Assembly: GCA_945866165.1 (NCBI GenBank)
Contig: CAMBGO010000026.1
Location: 1 to 17,102 of the forward strand
DNA from: Chitinophaga pinensis
GTDB lineage: Bacteria; Bacteroidota; Bacteroidia; Chitinophagales; Chitinophagaceae
DNA length: 17,102 nucleotides
Direction of reading: 5' to 3'
Numbering within the stretch: position 1 is the first letter of the stretch; every line of letters starts with the position of its first letter. This document shows, piece by piece, positions 7,493 through 14,281 of this stretch. The notes below the pieces were generated by a model, which was given only the letters and a program-made list of their open reading frames with translations, did not search any database and was not told where the DNA came from. The position numbers and the translations under genes are program-made.

Positions 7493-8272
7493 ATGAATGA
7501 AATAAAAGAATATATAGAAAAGGGAAGAGCGATTTGTGACAGAATATCTCAACAAGAGAATCAAATTTTACAAGCAGCAGAAATGTTTGCAAAAAGTATT
7601 CTGGCGGGCAGGATGGTACATATATTTGGTTCTGGGCACAGTCGCATCATGGTGGAAGAAATGTGGCCACGCTATGGTTCTTTTCCTGGATTCAATCCAA
7701 TTGTTGAACTGTCCCTCACTTTCCACAACCTGGTCGTAGGTTCAAATGGGCAACGTCAAGCAATGTATCTAGAAAATGTTAGTGGATTTGCTGAAAAAAT
7801 ATTGAGAAATTTTGTTCTTTCAGAAAATGATACCGCACTTATTATTTCCTCTGGAGGCACCAATATCGTTCCAATTGAAATGGCAGAAGTGTTCAAAAAA
7901 AATAATATTAAGGTGGTAAGCATTATTTCCACACAACATTCAAACGCAAGTAAAAGTAAAAGAAGCGATGGAATAAAACTAGGAGATGTATCTGACCTTG
8001 TGTTGGATACCGGCTCACCAATTGGTGACTCAATGATAAAGATTGAAGGACTTGCAACTCCAGTTGCACCAGGGTCTTCATTAGGCGGCATCTTGCTTAT
8101 AAATTGTATAAAAGCTAAATTAGCATCTATCTTAACGAAAGCTGGACAACCACCAACCGTTTTAACAGCCTCTAATGTTGTTGGCGAGCAAGAAGCAATC
8201 AGGTTATTTGAGAAAGCTTATGATGAACATGCAGTCAGAATGTCCAAACTATACCAATTTAGTCAAATATAA
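7493..8272 (+). CDS. UPF0309-type SIS-domain (sugar isomerase-like) protein
   Basis: A 259-residue soluble protein with one SIS phosphosugar-binding domain. The family signature is visible as HIFGSGHSRIMVEEMW (43-58), ALIISSGGTNIVPIEMA (115-131), SIISTQHS, and VLDTGSPIGDSMIKIEG, followed by a conserved Gly/Ser-rich turn (APGSSLGG). These blocks match the UPF0309 group, distantly related to MurQ and GmhA, whose members often lie in amino-sugar catabolic clusters. SIS domains bind phosphorylated sugars for isomerisation, ether cleavage or regulation; here the reaction is unknown. MurQ itself is less likely, because the expected MurQ etherase motifs are not evident. It follows the SDR gene by 37 bases and precedes the MetE-core gene by 5, so it belongs to the same transcription unit. 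Confidence 0.85.
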   Translation: MNEIKEYIEKGRAICDRISQQENQILQAAEMFAKSILAGRMVHIFGSGHSRIMVEEMWPRYGSFPGFNPIVELSLTFHNLVVGSNGQRQAMYLENVSGFAEKILRNFVLSENDTALIISSGGTNIVPIEMAEVFKKNNIKVVSIISTQHSNASKSKRSDGIKLGDVSDLVLDTGSPIGDSMIKIEGLATPVAPGSSLGGILLINCIKAKLASILTKAGQPPTVLTASNVVGEQEAIRLFEKAYDEHAVRMSKLYQFSQI

Positions 8273-8277
8273 ATTTT

Positions 8278-9297
8278 ATGCAACCGATACCAATCCGCAC
8301 AACTGTAGTTGGAAGCTACCCTTTTCCTGGATGGCTTGAATACGCAACCCAACACCTACAAGAATTTGGAGCAGCAGACATTGAAGAAATGGCAGAAGAT
8401 GCTGTAATTGCAGCTATACATGACCAGGTGAAATCTGGACTAGACGTAATAACAGATGGTGAACAAACTCGATTTGACTTCAACTTATCTTTCTATGGAT
8501 TTATAAAAGGAATCCAAGCGAACCATACTGAAACAAGAAGATTTGGGCCACCCGCGCATGACCAGAGAGGAAAACATTCCATTGTTGAAGAATTGAAAGC
8601 CCCAAATGGTCTTGGATCGATTAAAGAATACGAGCGCCTCAAAAAACTGGCCCCTTCTGGACCAACACTAAAAATGAGTTTGCCTGGACCCTATACATTG
8701 AGCGGAAGATTGCTACCAAACAAACAATACAAAGACAGATGGGAAATTACTTCTGCATTAATCCCCATCATACAAAATGAATTAAAAGTATTGGTTGACG
8801 CAGGATGTACTGAAATAACAGTGGATGAACCTTCAATGAGTTGTTATGCTTATAAAGAAGACACCAAAAGATTTGTTTCAATATTTAATGAAACTGTTTC
8901 AGTAGTAAAAGATAAATGTCGGTTGTCGACTCACTTGTGTTTTGGAAATTTTAAAGGTAGACCAGTTGGCTATAGAAGCCTTAAGCCAATGTTACCAGAT
9001 TTTCTCGATATGAATGTGAATGAAATTCATATTGAAATGGCAAACCGTGAATTTGCTGAAATAGAATTGTTAGCAGCCTTTGCAGAAAAAATGGATGTAT
9101 CAGTTGGCATCATCGACGTAAAAAATTATTACATTGAATCAATCAATGATGTAAAACAAAGAATCAAAGATTGCCTGAAGTTTGTTCCTGCGGAAAAACT
9201 ATCTGTTGCACCAGATTGCGGACTTAGTCAAACTGCAAGATGGGCAGCTAAACAGAAGTTAGTAAACATGGTTGAAGGGGCAAGGCAAATGCGGTAA
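8278..9297 (+). CDS. Cobalamin-independent methionine synthase (MetE) C-terminal-domain family protein
   Basis: This is a stand-alone version (339 residues) of the catalytic C-terminal barrel of MetE. It lacks the N-terminal half of the roughly 750-residue enzyme. The four zinc ligands that activate the thiol in MetE are conserved: His219 and Cys221 (THLCFGN), Glu253 (EIHIEMAN) and Cys314 (APDCGLSQTARW). Other family blocks are RTTVVGSYPFP near the N-terminus, VITDGEQTRFDF, MSLPGPYTLSGR and ITVDEPSMS. A zinc-dependent methyl transfer to or from a thiol is therefore plausible. Without the N-terminal domain, the methyl donor need not be methyltetrahydrofolate. It is packed between the SIS gene (5 bases) and the MBL gene (4 bases), so it probably serves the same pathway rather than general methionine synthesis. 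A biosynthetic core-MetE role remains possible. Confidence 0.85.
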   Translation: MQPIPIRTTVVGSYPFPGWLEYATQHLQEFGAADIEEMAEDAVIAAIHDQVKSGLDVITDGEQTRFDFNLSFYGFIKGIQANHTETRRFGPPAHDQRGKHSIVEELKAPNGLGSIKEYERLKKLAPSGPTLKMSLPGPYTLSGRLLPNKQYKDRWEITSALIPIIQNELKVLVDAGCTEITVDEPSMSCYAYKEDTKRFVSIFNETVSVVKDKCRLSTHLCFGNFKGRPVGYRSLKPMLPDFLDMNVNEIHIEMANREFAEIELLAAFAEKMDVSVGIIDVKNYYIESINDVKQRIKDCLKFVPAEKLSVAPDCGLSQTARWAAKQKLVNMVEGARQMR

Positions 9298-9301
9298 TAC
9301 A

Positions 9302-10147
9302 ATGATAAAGGCTATCAGGAAAAATAATGAGTTAGTTGAAGACATGGTTAAATGCATTGCAGATGACCACAACTTTTATTTATGGTGGTTAGGACAAAGT
9401 GGCTATCTGCTACAATATAAGAACCAACGCATTCTAATTGATCCATATCTATCAGATTCACTTACAAAAAAATACGCCAATACCGAGAAGCCTCATATCA
9501 GAATCAGTGAACTTGTTATTTCGCCCGAACAACTCTCTGTAATCAACTTTATTACATCAAGTCATAATCATACCGATCACCTTGATGCAGAAACCATCAT
9601 TCCGATTCTCAAAAAAAATAATGATTGTCAATTAATAGTTCCAGAAGCAAATAGAAATTTTGTTTGTGATCGATTGAAAATAGGAACGGAAGTTCCAATA
9701 GGTATAGATGCTGGAGAAAAAATGCAAATCGGTAACATTTCTATCACTGCTGTGCCTGCTGCGCATAATACAATAGAAAAAGATGAAAATGGAAAATGCA
9801 AATTTCTTGGTTATATTTTCCAATTAGGGGAATGGTGCATTTATCACAGCGGAGACACGTTGATGTTTGATGGGATGACTGAGCTAATAAAAAGCCACAA
9901 ACCCAATATTTTAATTTTACCTATTAATGGCAATGATCCATCAAGAAAAGTAGCTGGCAACCTAAATTGCAATGAAGCAATTGCATTGGCTAAGAACATC
10001 AAGAATACGATAGTTATTCCTTGTCACTATGATTTGTTTGAATTCAATACAGCAGATATAAATTATTTTATTGAAACTGCTATAAGTGAAAGCCAAGACT
10101 ATTGTGTTTTAGATCTAGGTGGTAAATTTTCCAGCAATGAATTATAA
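9302..10147 (+). CDS. UlaG-like metallo-beta-lactamase-fold hydrolase
   Basis: I start at the ATG at 9302 (281 residues), four bases after the MetE-like stop; an in-frame ATG at 9272 would overlap that gene and adds no conserved sequence. The metallo-beta-lactamase fold is clear. The metal motif HNHTDH gives His88, His90, Asp92 and His93; His155 (PAAHNT), Asp185 (YHSGDT) and His242 (IPCHYD) complete two metal sites. N-terminal WWLGQSGYLLQ and the LLIDPYLSD-like segment (ILIDPYLSD) are typical of the UlaG/YtnP-like branch, which includes L-ascorbate-6-phosphate lactonase. A lactonase or phosphodiesterase acting on a sugar-derived intermediate is the natural guess, but substrate is unknown. It is the last gene of the five-gene cluster. 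Only 23 bases separate its stop from the convergent DUF952 stop, and I see no hairpin terminator there. Confidence 0.87.
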   Translation: MIKAIRKNNELVEDMVKCIADDHNFYLWWLGQSGYLLQYKNQRILIDPYLSDSLTKKYANTEKPHIRISELVISPEQLSVINFITSSHNHTDHLDAETIIPILKKNNDCQLIVPEANRNFVCDRLKIGTEVPIGIDAGEKMQIGNISITAVPAAHNTIEKDENGKCKFLGYIFQLGEWCIYHSGDTLMFDGMTELIKSHKPNILILPINGNDPSRKVAGNLNCNEAIALAKNIKNTIVIPCHYDLFEFNTADINYFIETAISESQDYCVLDLGGKFSSNEL

Positions 10148-10170
10148 ATAAATCTGAATACCCTAAAAAA

Positions 10171-10476
10171 TCACAAAGAATATTCAATAACCGATTCCAC
10201 TGCGTCTATGTTAATCGGTCCATACACATGTGGGAATGTCTGCTCCAATGATGGTGACCATTCAAATATGTATTGACAAGTTAATTTATCAGTCTCAATT
10301 CTAAGACAGAGAATATCCTTTCGATCTGTATAATATTTACTAAGAATATCTTCAACCTGATTTTCGTGACAACAATGAATAAAGCCCTCTTCTTTCAAAG
10401 CAGGTGCTACATAAAAGCCATTTATTTTTGCTGATTCCCAATCAGCCTTGGTTGTAATATGAAAGATAGTACTCAT
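10171..10476 (-). CDS. DUF952 family protein
   Basis: A small soluble protein of 101 residues matching DUF952 over its whole length. Diagnostic blocks are IFHITTKADWESAK at the N-terminus, EEGFIHCCHENQV (29-41) and FPHVYGPINIDAV (81-93). The family has no established enzyme activity; structures place it near the ADP-ribosyltransferase-like fold, which is recalled knowledge and not shown here. It starts 9 bases after the aroC stop and is the last gene of the aromatic operon, so it is probably co-transcribed. No link to aromatic synthesis can be read from its sequence. The gap to the convergent MBL gene is 23 bases with no visible terminator, so the two transcripts may overlap. Confidence 0.88.
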   Translation of the reverse strand: MSTIFHITTKADWESAKINGFYVAPALKEEGFIHCCHENQVEDILSKYYTDRKDILCLRIETDKLTCQYIFEWSPSLEQTFPHVYGPINIDAVESVIEYSL

Positions 10477-10485
10477 TCCTGTTGT

Positions 10486-11487
10486 TTAGTTTGTAGAATA
10501 AATTTGTTTGGTGTTTTGTGAAATCAACATAAGGTCTGCAAGAACAATAGCAGTGGCGGCTTCTAACACTGGCGGTACCCTCAAGGCAATACAAAGATCA
10601 TGTCGCCCCCTAACTGAAAATGCTTCCATGTTATCTGTTTCCCAATTATAAGTCAATTGTTCTTTAGGTGTTGAAGATGTAGGTTTGATGGCAATGCGAA
10701 ACACAAGTTCATTTCCATTTGAAATTCCTCCAATGATACCACCGGCATGATTTGTAATTGTCTTTCCTTCCTTGTTTTCTATTGGATCATTATGTTCAAG
10801 TCCAAACATATTAGCTGCTTTGAAACCGGTTCCAAATTCAATGCCACGAACAGCAGGAATAGAAAAAACTGCATGAGCAATCAACGATTCAACTGAATCA
10901 AAGAATGGCTCACCCAATCCCAAGGGTAACCCAATTACTTTGCACTCTACTACACCACCAACAGAATCCTTTTGCGCAATAGCTTTTTGAAGACCTTTTT
11001 CAATATCTGGTTCTCCTCCTATTGAGGTAATAGTAGCAGTTACTTTAATATTTTGAAGAATTTTTTTTGCAACAACGCCAGCTGCAACCAAACACAATGT
11101 AAGCCTTCCACTAAAATGTCCACCACCACGATAATCTTCAAAGCCACCAAATTTTCTATTTGCAACAAAATCTGCATGTCCTGGTCTGGGAACAGCACGT
11201 TGTTTTTCATAATCACCTGAGCGGGTGTTTTTATTTTCAAACAACAGTGTAAGTGGAGCACCCGTAGTCATCCCATTAAAAACGCCACTTTTGAATAGCG
11301 GCAAATCCTCTTCCTGACGGGGTGTCGTTCCCTTTTGCATACCACCCTTCCGACGTTCAGTATCTAAAACAAAATCATCAACGTTTAATGGCATGCCTGC
11401 TGGGCATCCATCTAGTACAACACCTACACTTTCTCCATGGGATTCGCCAAAAATAGAGACTGAAAATTGTTTTCCAAAATGGTTCAT
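10486..11487 (-). CDS. aroC: Chorismate synthase
   Basis: Catalyses the last shikimate step, EPSP to chorismate, using reduced FMN. At 333 residues it is slightly short for the family (about 350-400). Conserved blocks are FGESHGESVG (13-22, His17), PRPGHADF (100-107, His104), RGGGHFSGRLT (120-130), THxNHAGGIIGGISNG-type FMN region (247-258) and VRGRHDLC (292-299, His296 and Asp297). In many chorismate synthases the central motif reads RGGGRSSARET; the HFSGRLT form here resembles the version I recall from clostridia. The enzyme should still be active, as the histidines and the FMN loop are kept. It lies 8 bases after aroA and 9 before the DUF952 gene, in the aromatic operon. Confidence 0.96.
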   Translation of the reverse strand: MNHFGKQFSVSIFGESHGESVGVVLDGCPAGMPLNVDDFVLDTERRKGGMQKGTTPRQEEDLPLFKSGVFNGMTTGAPLTLLFENKNTRSGDYEKQRAVPRPGHADFVANRKFGGFEDYRGGGHFSGRLTLCLVAAGVVAKKILQNIKVTATITSIGGEPDIEKGLQKAIAQKDSVGGVVECKVIGLPLGLGEPFFDSVESLIAHAVFSIPAVRGIEFGTGFKAANMFGLEHNDPIENKEGKTITNHAGGIIGGISNGNELVFRIAIKPTSSTPKEQLTYNWETDNMEAFSVRGRHDLCIALRVPPVLEAATAIVLADLMLISQNTKQIYSTN

Positions 11488-11495
11488 AATATTTT

Positions 11496-12776
11496 TTAAT
11501 TCGTTTCTAAAATTATATCAGCGCCAAGAGAAATCATATGACGATAGAAATCAGGGTATGACTTGTCAATAGCCTCTGCATCATCAATAGTTATTTTCCC
11601 TTCTGCACCAAGTGCTGCAACTGCTACTGCCATAGCAATGCGATGGTCGTGATGAGAATGAACATGTGCTGATAATAGTTTTACTCCGCCATGAACAAGC
11701 ATTCTATCTCCTTGCAAATCCACCTGTACGCCCATTTTACCAAAGACATCCTGTAACGTTAATGCACGGTTACTTTCCTTATGGGTTAGTCGATTTGCAC
11801 CCAGGATTTCTGTAGTCCCCTTACAATAAGATGCCAAGGCTACCAATGGAGGAAAAAGATCGGGGCATTCAGTCGCGTCAAATTTAAATGCACTTAATGC
11901 TGCTGGCGATACAATATATTTTTCATCAGTGAATTCAATTTGAGCACCTGAATCTTCAATAGCTTGCAATATTTTTCTATCGGCTTGGGGAGAATCTGAC
12001 TTCATTCCCTTTATAAAAACCTTTCCAGAAATTGCACCAGCAACAAATAAAAATGCTGCACCACTCCAATCCCCCTCGATTGTATAGTGAATTGGATCGG
12101 GTACATTGACAGGCGATGAATCTAAAAATGAAAATTGTTCATAAGAAGTAACTACAGGCACCTGCATGCCAAATGATTTTAACACTTTTAAAGTCATATC
12201 GATATATGGCTTACTCTTCAAATCGTTGACATTAATAACAACGTTTTGGGCTTTGGAAGCAGAATACGCCATAAGCAATCCAGTTAAAAACTGTGAGCTC
12301 AGACTACCATCAACATCTATTGAAGCAGGCTTGAGTGGGCCTGTTATTTGAATTGGAAGTTTGCCCTGATTTGAAGAAATCGAAATGCCTAACAATGGAA
12401 ATATTTGATCAAAAAAATCCATTGGTCTTTTTAACAATGAACCTGATCCATTCATTTCTAATGTTCGATTACTAAGAGCTGCAATTGGTGTAAACATCCT
12501 TATCCCCAAACCGCTTTCGCCACAATTGATATGATCATTTACCGGTTGTACTCCATTGCTATTAATCTCGATTTCATTTCCTCTAACTTTTATTGATGCA
12601 CCAAGTTTCTGAATGACATCCAATGCAGCAATATCATCATTGCTATTTCCAGGCTCATGAATAAAAGTGGTGCCAACATGGAGTAGTGCGGCTGCACATG
12701 CACGTTGCATATCGCTTTTCGACTTTGACGCATCAATGCTTCCGGTTAATGTTGAAGGATTTATAATTGCTCTCAT
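11496..12776 (-). CDS. aroA: 3-phosphoshikimate 1-carboxyvinyltransferase (EPSP synthase)
   Basis: Joins phosphoenolpyruvate to shikimate 3-phosphate in the cytoplasm. The 426-residue length is normal. Visible landmarks are the N-terminal ASKSKSDMQR (Lys20 and Arg25 align with E. coli Lys22 and Arg27), the PEP-loop CGESGLGIRMF (85-95), SLSSQFLTGLLMA (158-170), the catalytic Asp306 in CPDLFPPL, and the NRLTHKESNR segment (328-337) with Lys333, Glu334 and Arg337. The HHDHRIAMA motif is near the C-terminus. The loop equivalent to E. coli LGNAGTAMRP is GESGLGIRMF, so its flanking residues differ from the E. coli type while the key Gly is kept. It follows aroB by 5 bases and precedes aroC by 8, within the aromatic operon. 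Confidence 0.96.
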   Translation of the reverse strand: MRAIINPSTLTGSIDASKSKSDMQRACAAALLHVGTTFIHEPGNSNDDIAALDVIQKLGASIKVRGNEIEINSNGVQPVNDHINCGESGLGIRMFTPIAALSNRTLEMNGSGSLLKRPMDFFDQIFPLLGISISSNQGKLPIQITGPLKPASIDVDGSLSSQFLTGLLMAYSASKAQNVVINVNDLKSKPYIDMTLKVLKSFGMQVPVVTSYEQFSFLDSSPVNVPDPIHYTIEGDWSGAAFLFVAGAISGKVFIKGMKSDSPQADRKILQAIEDSGAQIEFTDEKYIVSPAALSAFKFDATECPDLFPPLVALASYCKGTTEILGANRLTHKESNRALTLQDVFGKMGVQVDLQGDRMLVHGGVKLLSAHVHSHHDHRIAMAVAVAALGAEGKITIDDAEAIDKSYPDFYRHMISLGADIILETN

Positions 12777-12781
12777 TTAGT

Positions 12782-13819
12782 TCAGCTCTTATTTAATTTA
12801 TTAAACTCAGTCATTTCTACATCAAGAGAATCCACTTCAAATTGATGTATACAACCCTTGCCCATTTGTTTAAGTAGGATATAACTCATTTTATTGCTAA
12901 CACGTTTTTTATCCATTTTAAGTATTCTAAACACTTTATTTACATCAAAAAGTGCCCGAATTGGTAACCCATAATTTGTCAAGACATTTTCGATGCGGAT
13001 GGAATCTTTAAACCCAAGATATTTTTCAGACATCCATGCCGCAAATACCATACCAAGTGAAACTGCTTGGCCATGGGTTAATTCATATTGGGTTTCCAAA
13101 GCGTGCCCGAGGGTATGGCCAAAATTTAAAAGCTTTCGATCTCCTGTTTCAAATTCATCCTTCTGAACAATACCAATTTTTATCTTGATATTTTTTAAGA
13201 CAATCTCTGTGAGTAATTTTTTATTTCTTTTAACGCCTGACAATTTATTCTTTTCAATCAACAAGAATAGATTCTTATCAAGTATACACGCATGCTTGAT
13301 GATTTCTGCAAAGCCATTTGACCATTCAGTATCAGGAAGTGTTTTTAGGAAAGCAAGATCATAAAACAAAAATGATGGCTGTCTTATAATTCCTACCATA
13401 TTCTTATACTCACCTACGTCAATTCCATTTTTACCACCAATAGAAGCATCTACCATTGCTAATAAAGATGTAGGCACAAAACCAAATCGAATTCCACGCA
13501 TGTAAACAGATGCAATGTACCCAGTTAAATCAGTAATAACCCCGCCACCAACTCCCACGAGCGTTGTTTGCCGATCAGCTTGAAAATCGATCAATTGACT
13601 AATAACAGCATCAACAGTAGCCTGAACCTTATATTCTTCTCCGGGCTTTAAAGTAATGACGTTCCAATTTTTGAATTTAGACTTGTGGGAATTGAAAATA
13701 TTTTCATCCGTAATGATGATGGCTTTATTTCGATCAACAAGTTGGTCAAGGTCCTTAAAATTAGCATCCACATAACAGTCTACAGTTGACGTAGAAAATG
13801 CATACTTCGTTTTTTTCAT
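12782..13819 (-). CDS. aroB: 3-dehydroquinate synthase
   Basis: Converts DAHP to 3-dehydroquinate, using NAD+ and a divalent metal. The 345-residue protein has the NAD-binding GVGGGVITDLTGYIASVYMR (89-108), the PTSLLAMVDASIGGKNGID stretch (116-134), and metal ligands Glu172 (FAEIIKHA), His235 (NFGHTLGHALE) and His249 (THGQAVSLGM). All functional residues I can align are present. It sits 19 bases after the transposase-like gene and 5 before aroA. The pathway step it performs directly follows that of the DAHP synthase encoded two genes upstream, with the transposase-like gene lying between them. Confidence 0.96.
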   Translation of the reverse strand: MKKTKYAFSTSTVDCYVDANFKDLDQLVDRNKAIIITDENIFNSHKSKFKNWNVITLKPGEEYKVQATVDAVISQLIDFQADRQTTLVGVGGGVITDLTGYIASVYMRGIRFGFVPTSLLAMVDASIGGKNGIDVGEYKNMVGIIRQPSFLFYDLAFLKTLPDTEWSNGFAEIIKHACILDKNLFLLIEKNKLSGVKRNKKLLTEIVLKNIKIKIGIVQKDEFETGDRKLLNFGHTLGHALETQYELTHGQAVSLGMVFAAWMSEKYLGFKDSIRIENVLTNYGLPIRALFDVNKVFRILKMDKKRVSNKMSYILLKQMGKGCIHQFEVDSLDVEMTEFNKLNKS

Positions 13820-13838
13820 TTCTATTTTATTTAACCAC

Positions 13839-14255
13839 TTATCTATTACCCTTCATAAAAACCTCTATCTCTGTTTCAAAAGTCCTTGTCTGATGATACT
13901 CTTCCTGCTTTTCAATAAAATCCTTAACTGGTTTTAATGAAGCGGGACTAACCGAATATGCAATAATTTCATCAGACCATTCAAAATTTCCTTTTAACAA
14001 CTGAGTTCCATTTAACCACTCTTCTGCATCAAGTCTTAACATACGCATCACTTGAGAAAGATTTTGAGCAGGATGCAACTGTAAAAGAAGATGGATGTGA
14101 TCCGCTCCTCCATTCACTTCAAGCAACCGTATACCTTTTTCTTCTGCATGCTTTTTCAGTTGTTCAAAAAAAACAAACCTTACCGGACGCACCAAGAGCT
14201 GCTCCCGGTTTCGGGTTGACCAAATTACATGAACATATAAAAAGACATTAACCAT
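13839..14255 (-). CDS. IS200/Y1-type transposase-like protein, catalytic Tyr replaced by Phe (probably domesticated)
   Basis: This 138-residue protein spans nearly the full Y1 transposase (TnpA) domain: MVNVFLYVHVIWSTRNRE at the start, the HUH metal motif DHIHLLLQL (His53, His55), and the end region WSDEIIAYSVSPAS followed by VKDFIEKQEEYH. In active IS200/IS605-type enzymes the last helix reads like '(E/N)YI..Q', where Tyr is the nucleophile; here that position is Phe113. Tyr120 lies one to two helical turns later, where relatives usually have His. The tail is shorter than typical Bacteroidota relatives. I chose the ATG at 14255; an in-frame TTG at 14285 would overlap the DAHP synthase stop. 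No subterminal hairpins or IS ends are visible, and the gaps (26 and 19 bases) match the rest of the operon. A nucleic-acid-binding role is conceivable but unproven. Confidence 0.85.
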   Translation of the reverse strand: MVNVFLYVHVIWSTRNREQLLVRPVRFVFFEQLKKHAEEKGIRLLEVNGGADHIHLLLQLHPAQNLSQVMRMLRLDAEEWLNGTQLLKGNFEWSDEIIAYSVSPASLKPVKDFIEKQEEYHQTRTFETEIEVFMKGNR

Positions 14256-14281
14256 ATTAATCAAAAAAGCACAAATGCATG

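Noticed and set aside
9272..9301. Upstream ATG for the MBL-fold gene
   Set aside because: It lies inside the 3' end of the MetE-like gene and adds ten residues without family similarity; the ATG at 9302 fits operon spacing.
10148..10170. Terminator between the convergent MBL and DUF952 genes
   Set aside because: The 23 bases contain only an A-rich run and no inverted repeat.
13820..14281. Complete insertion sequence
   Set aside because: No terminal hairpins, inverted repeats or target duplications are visible beside the transposase-like gene, and flanking operon genes are intact with close spacing.
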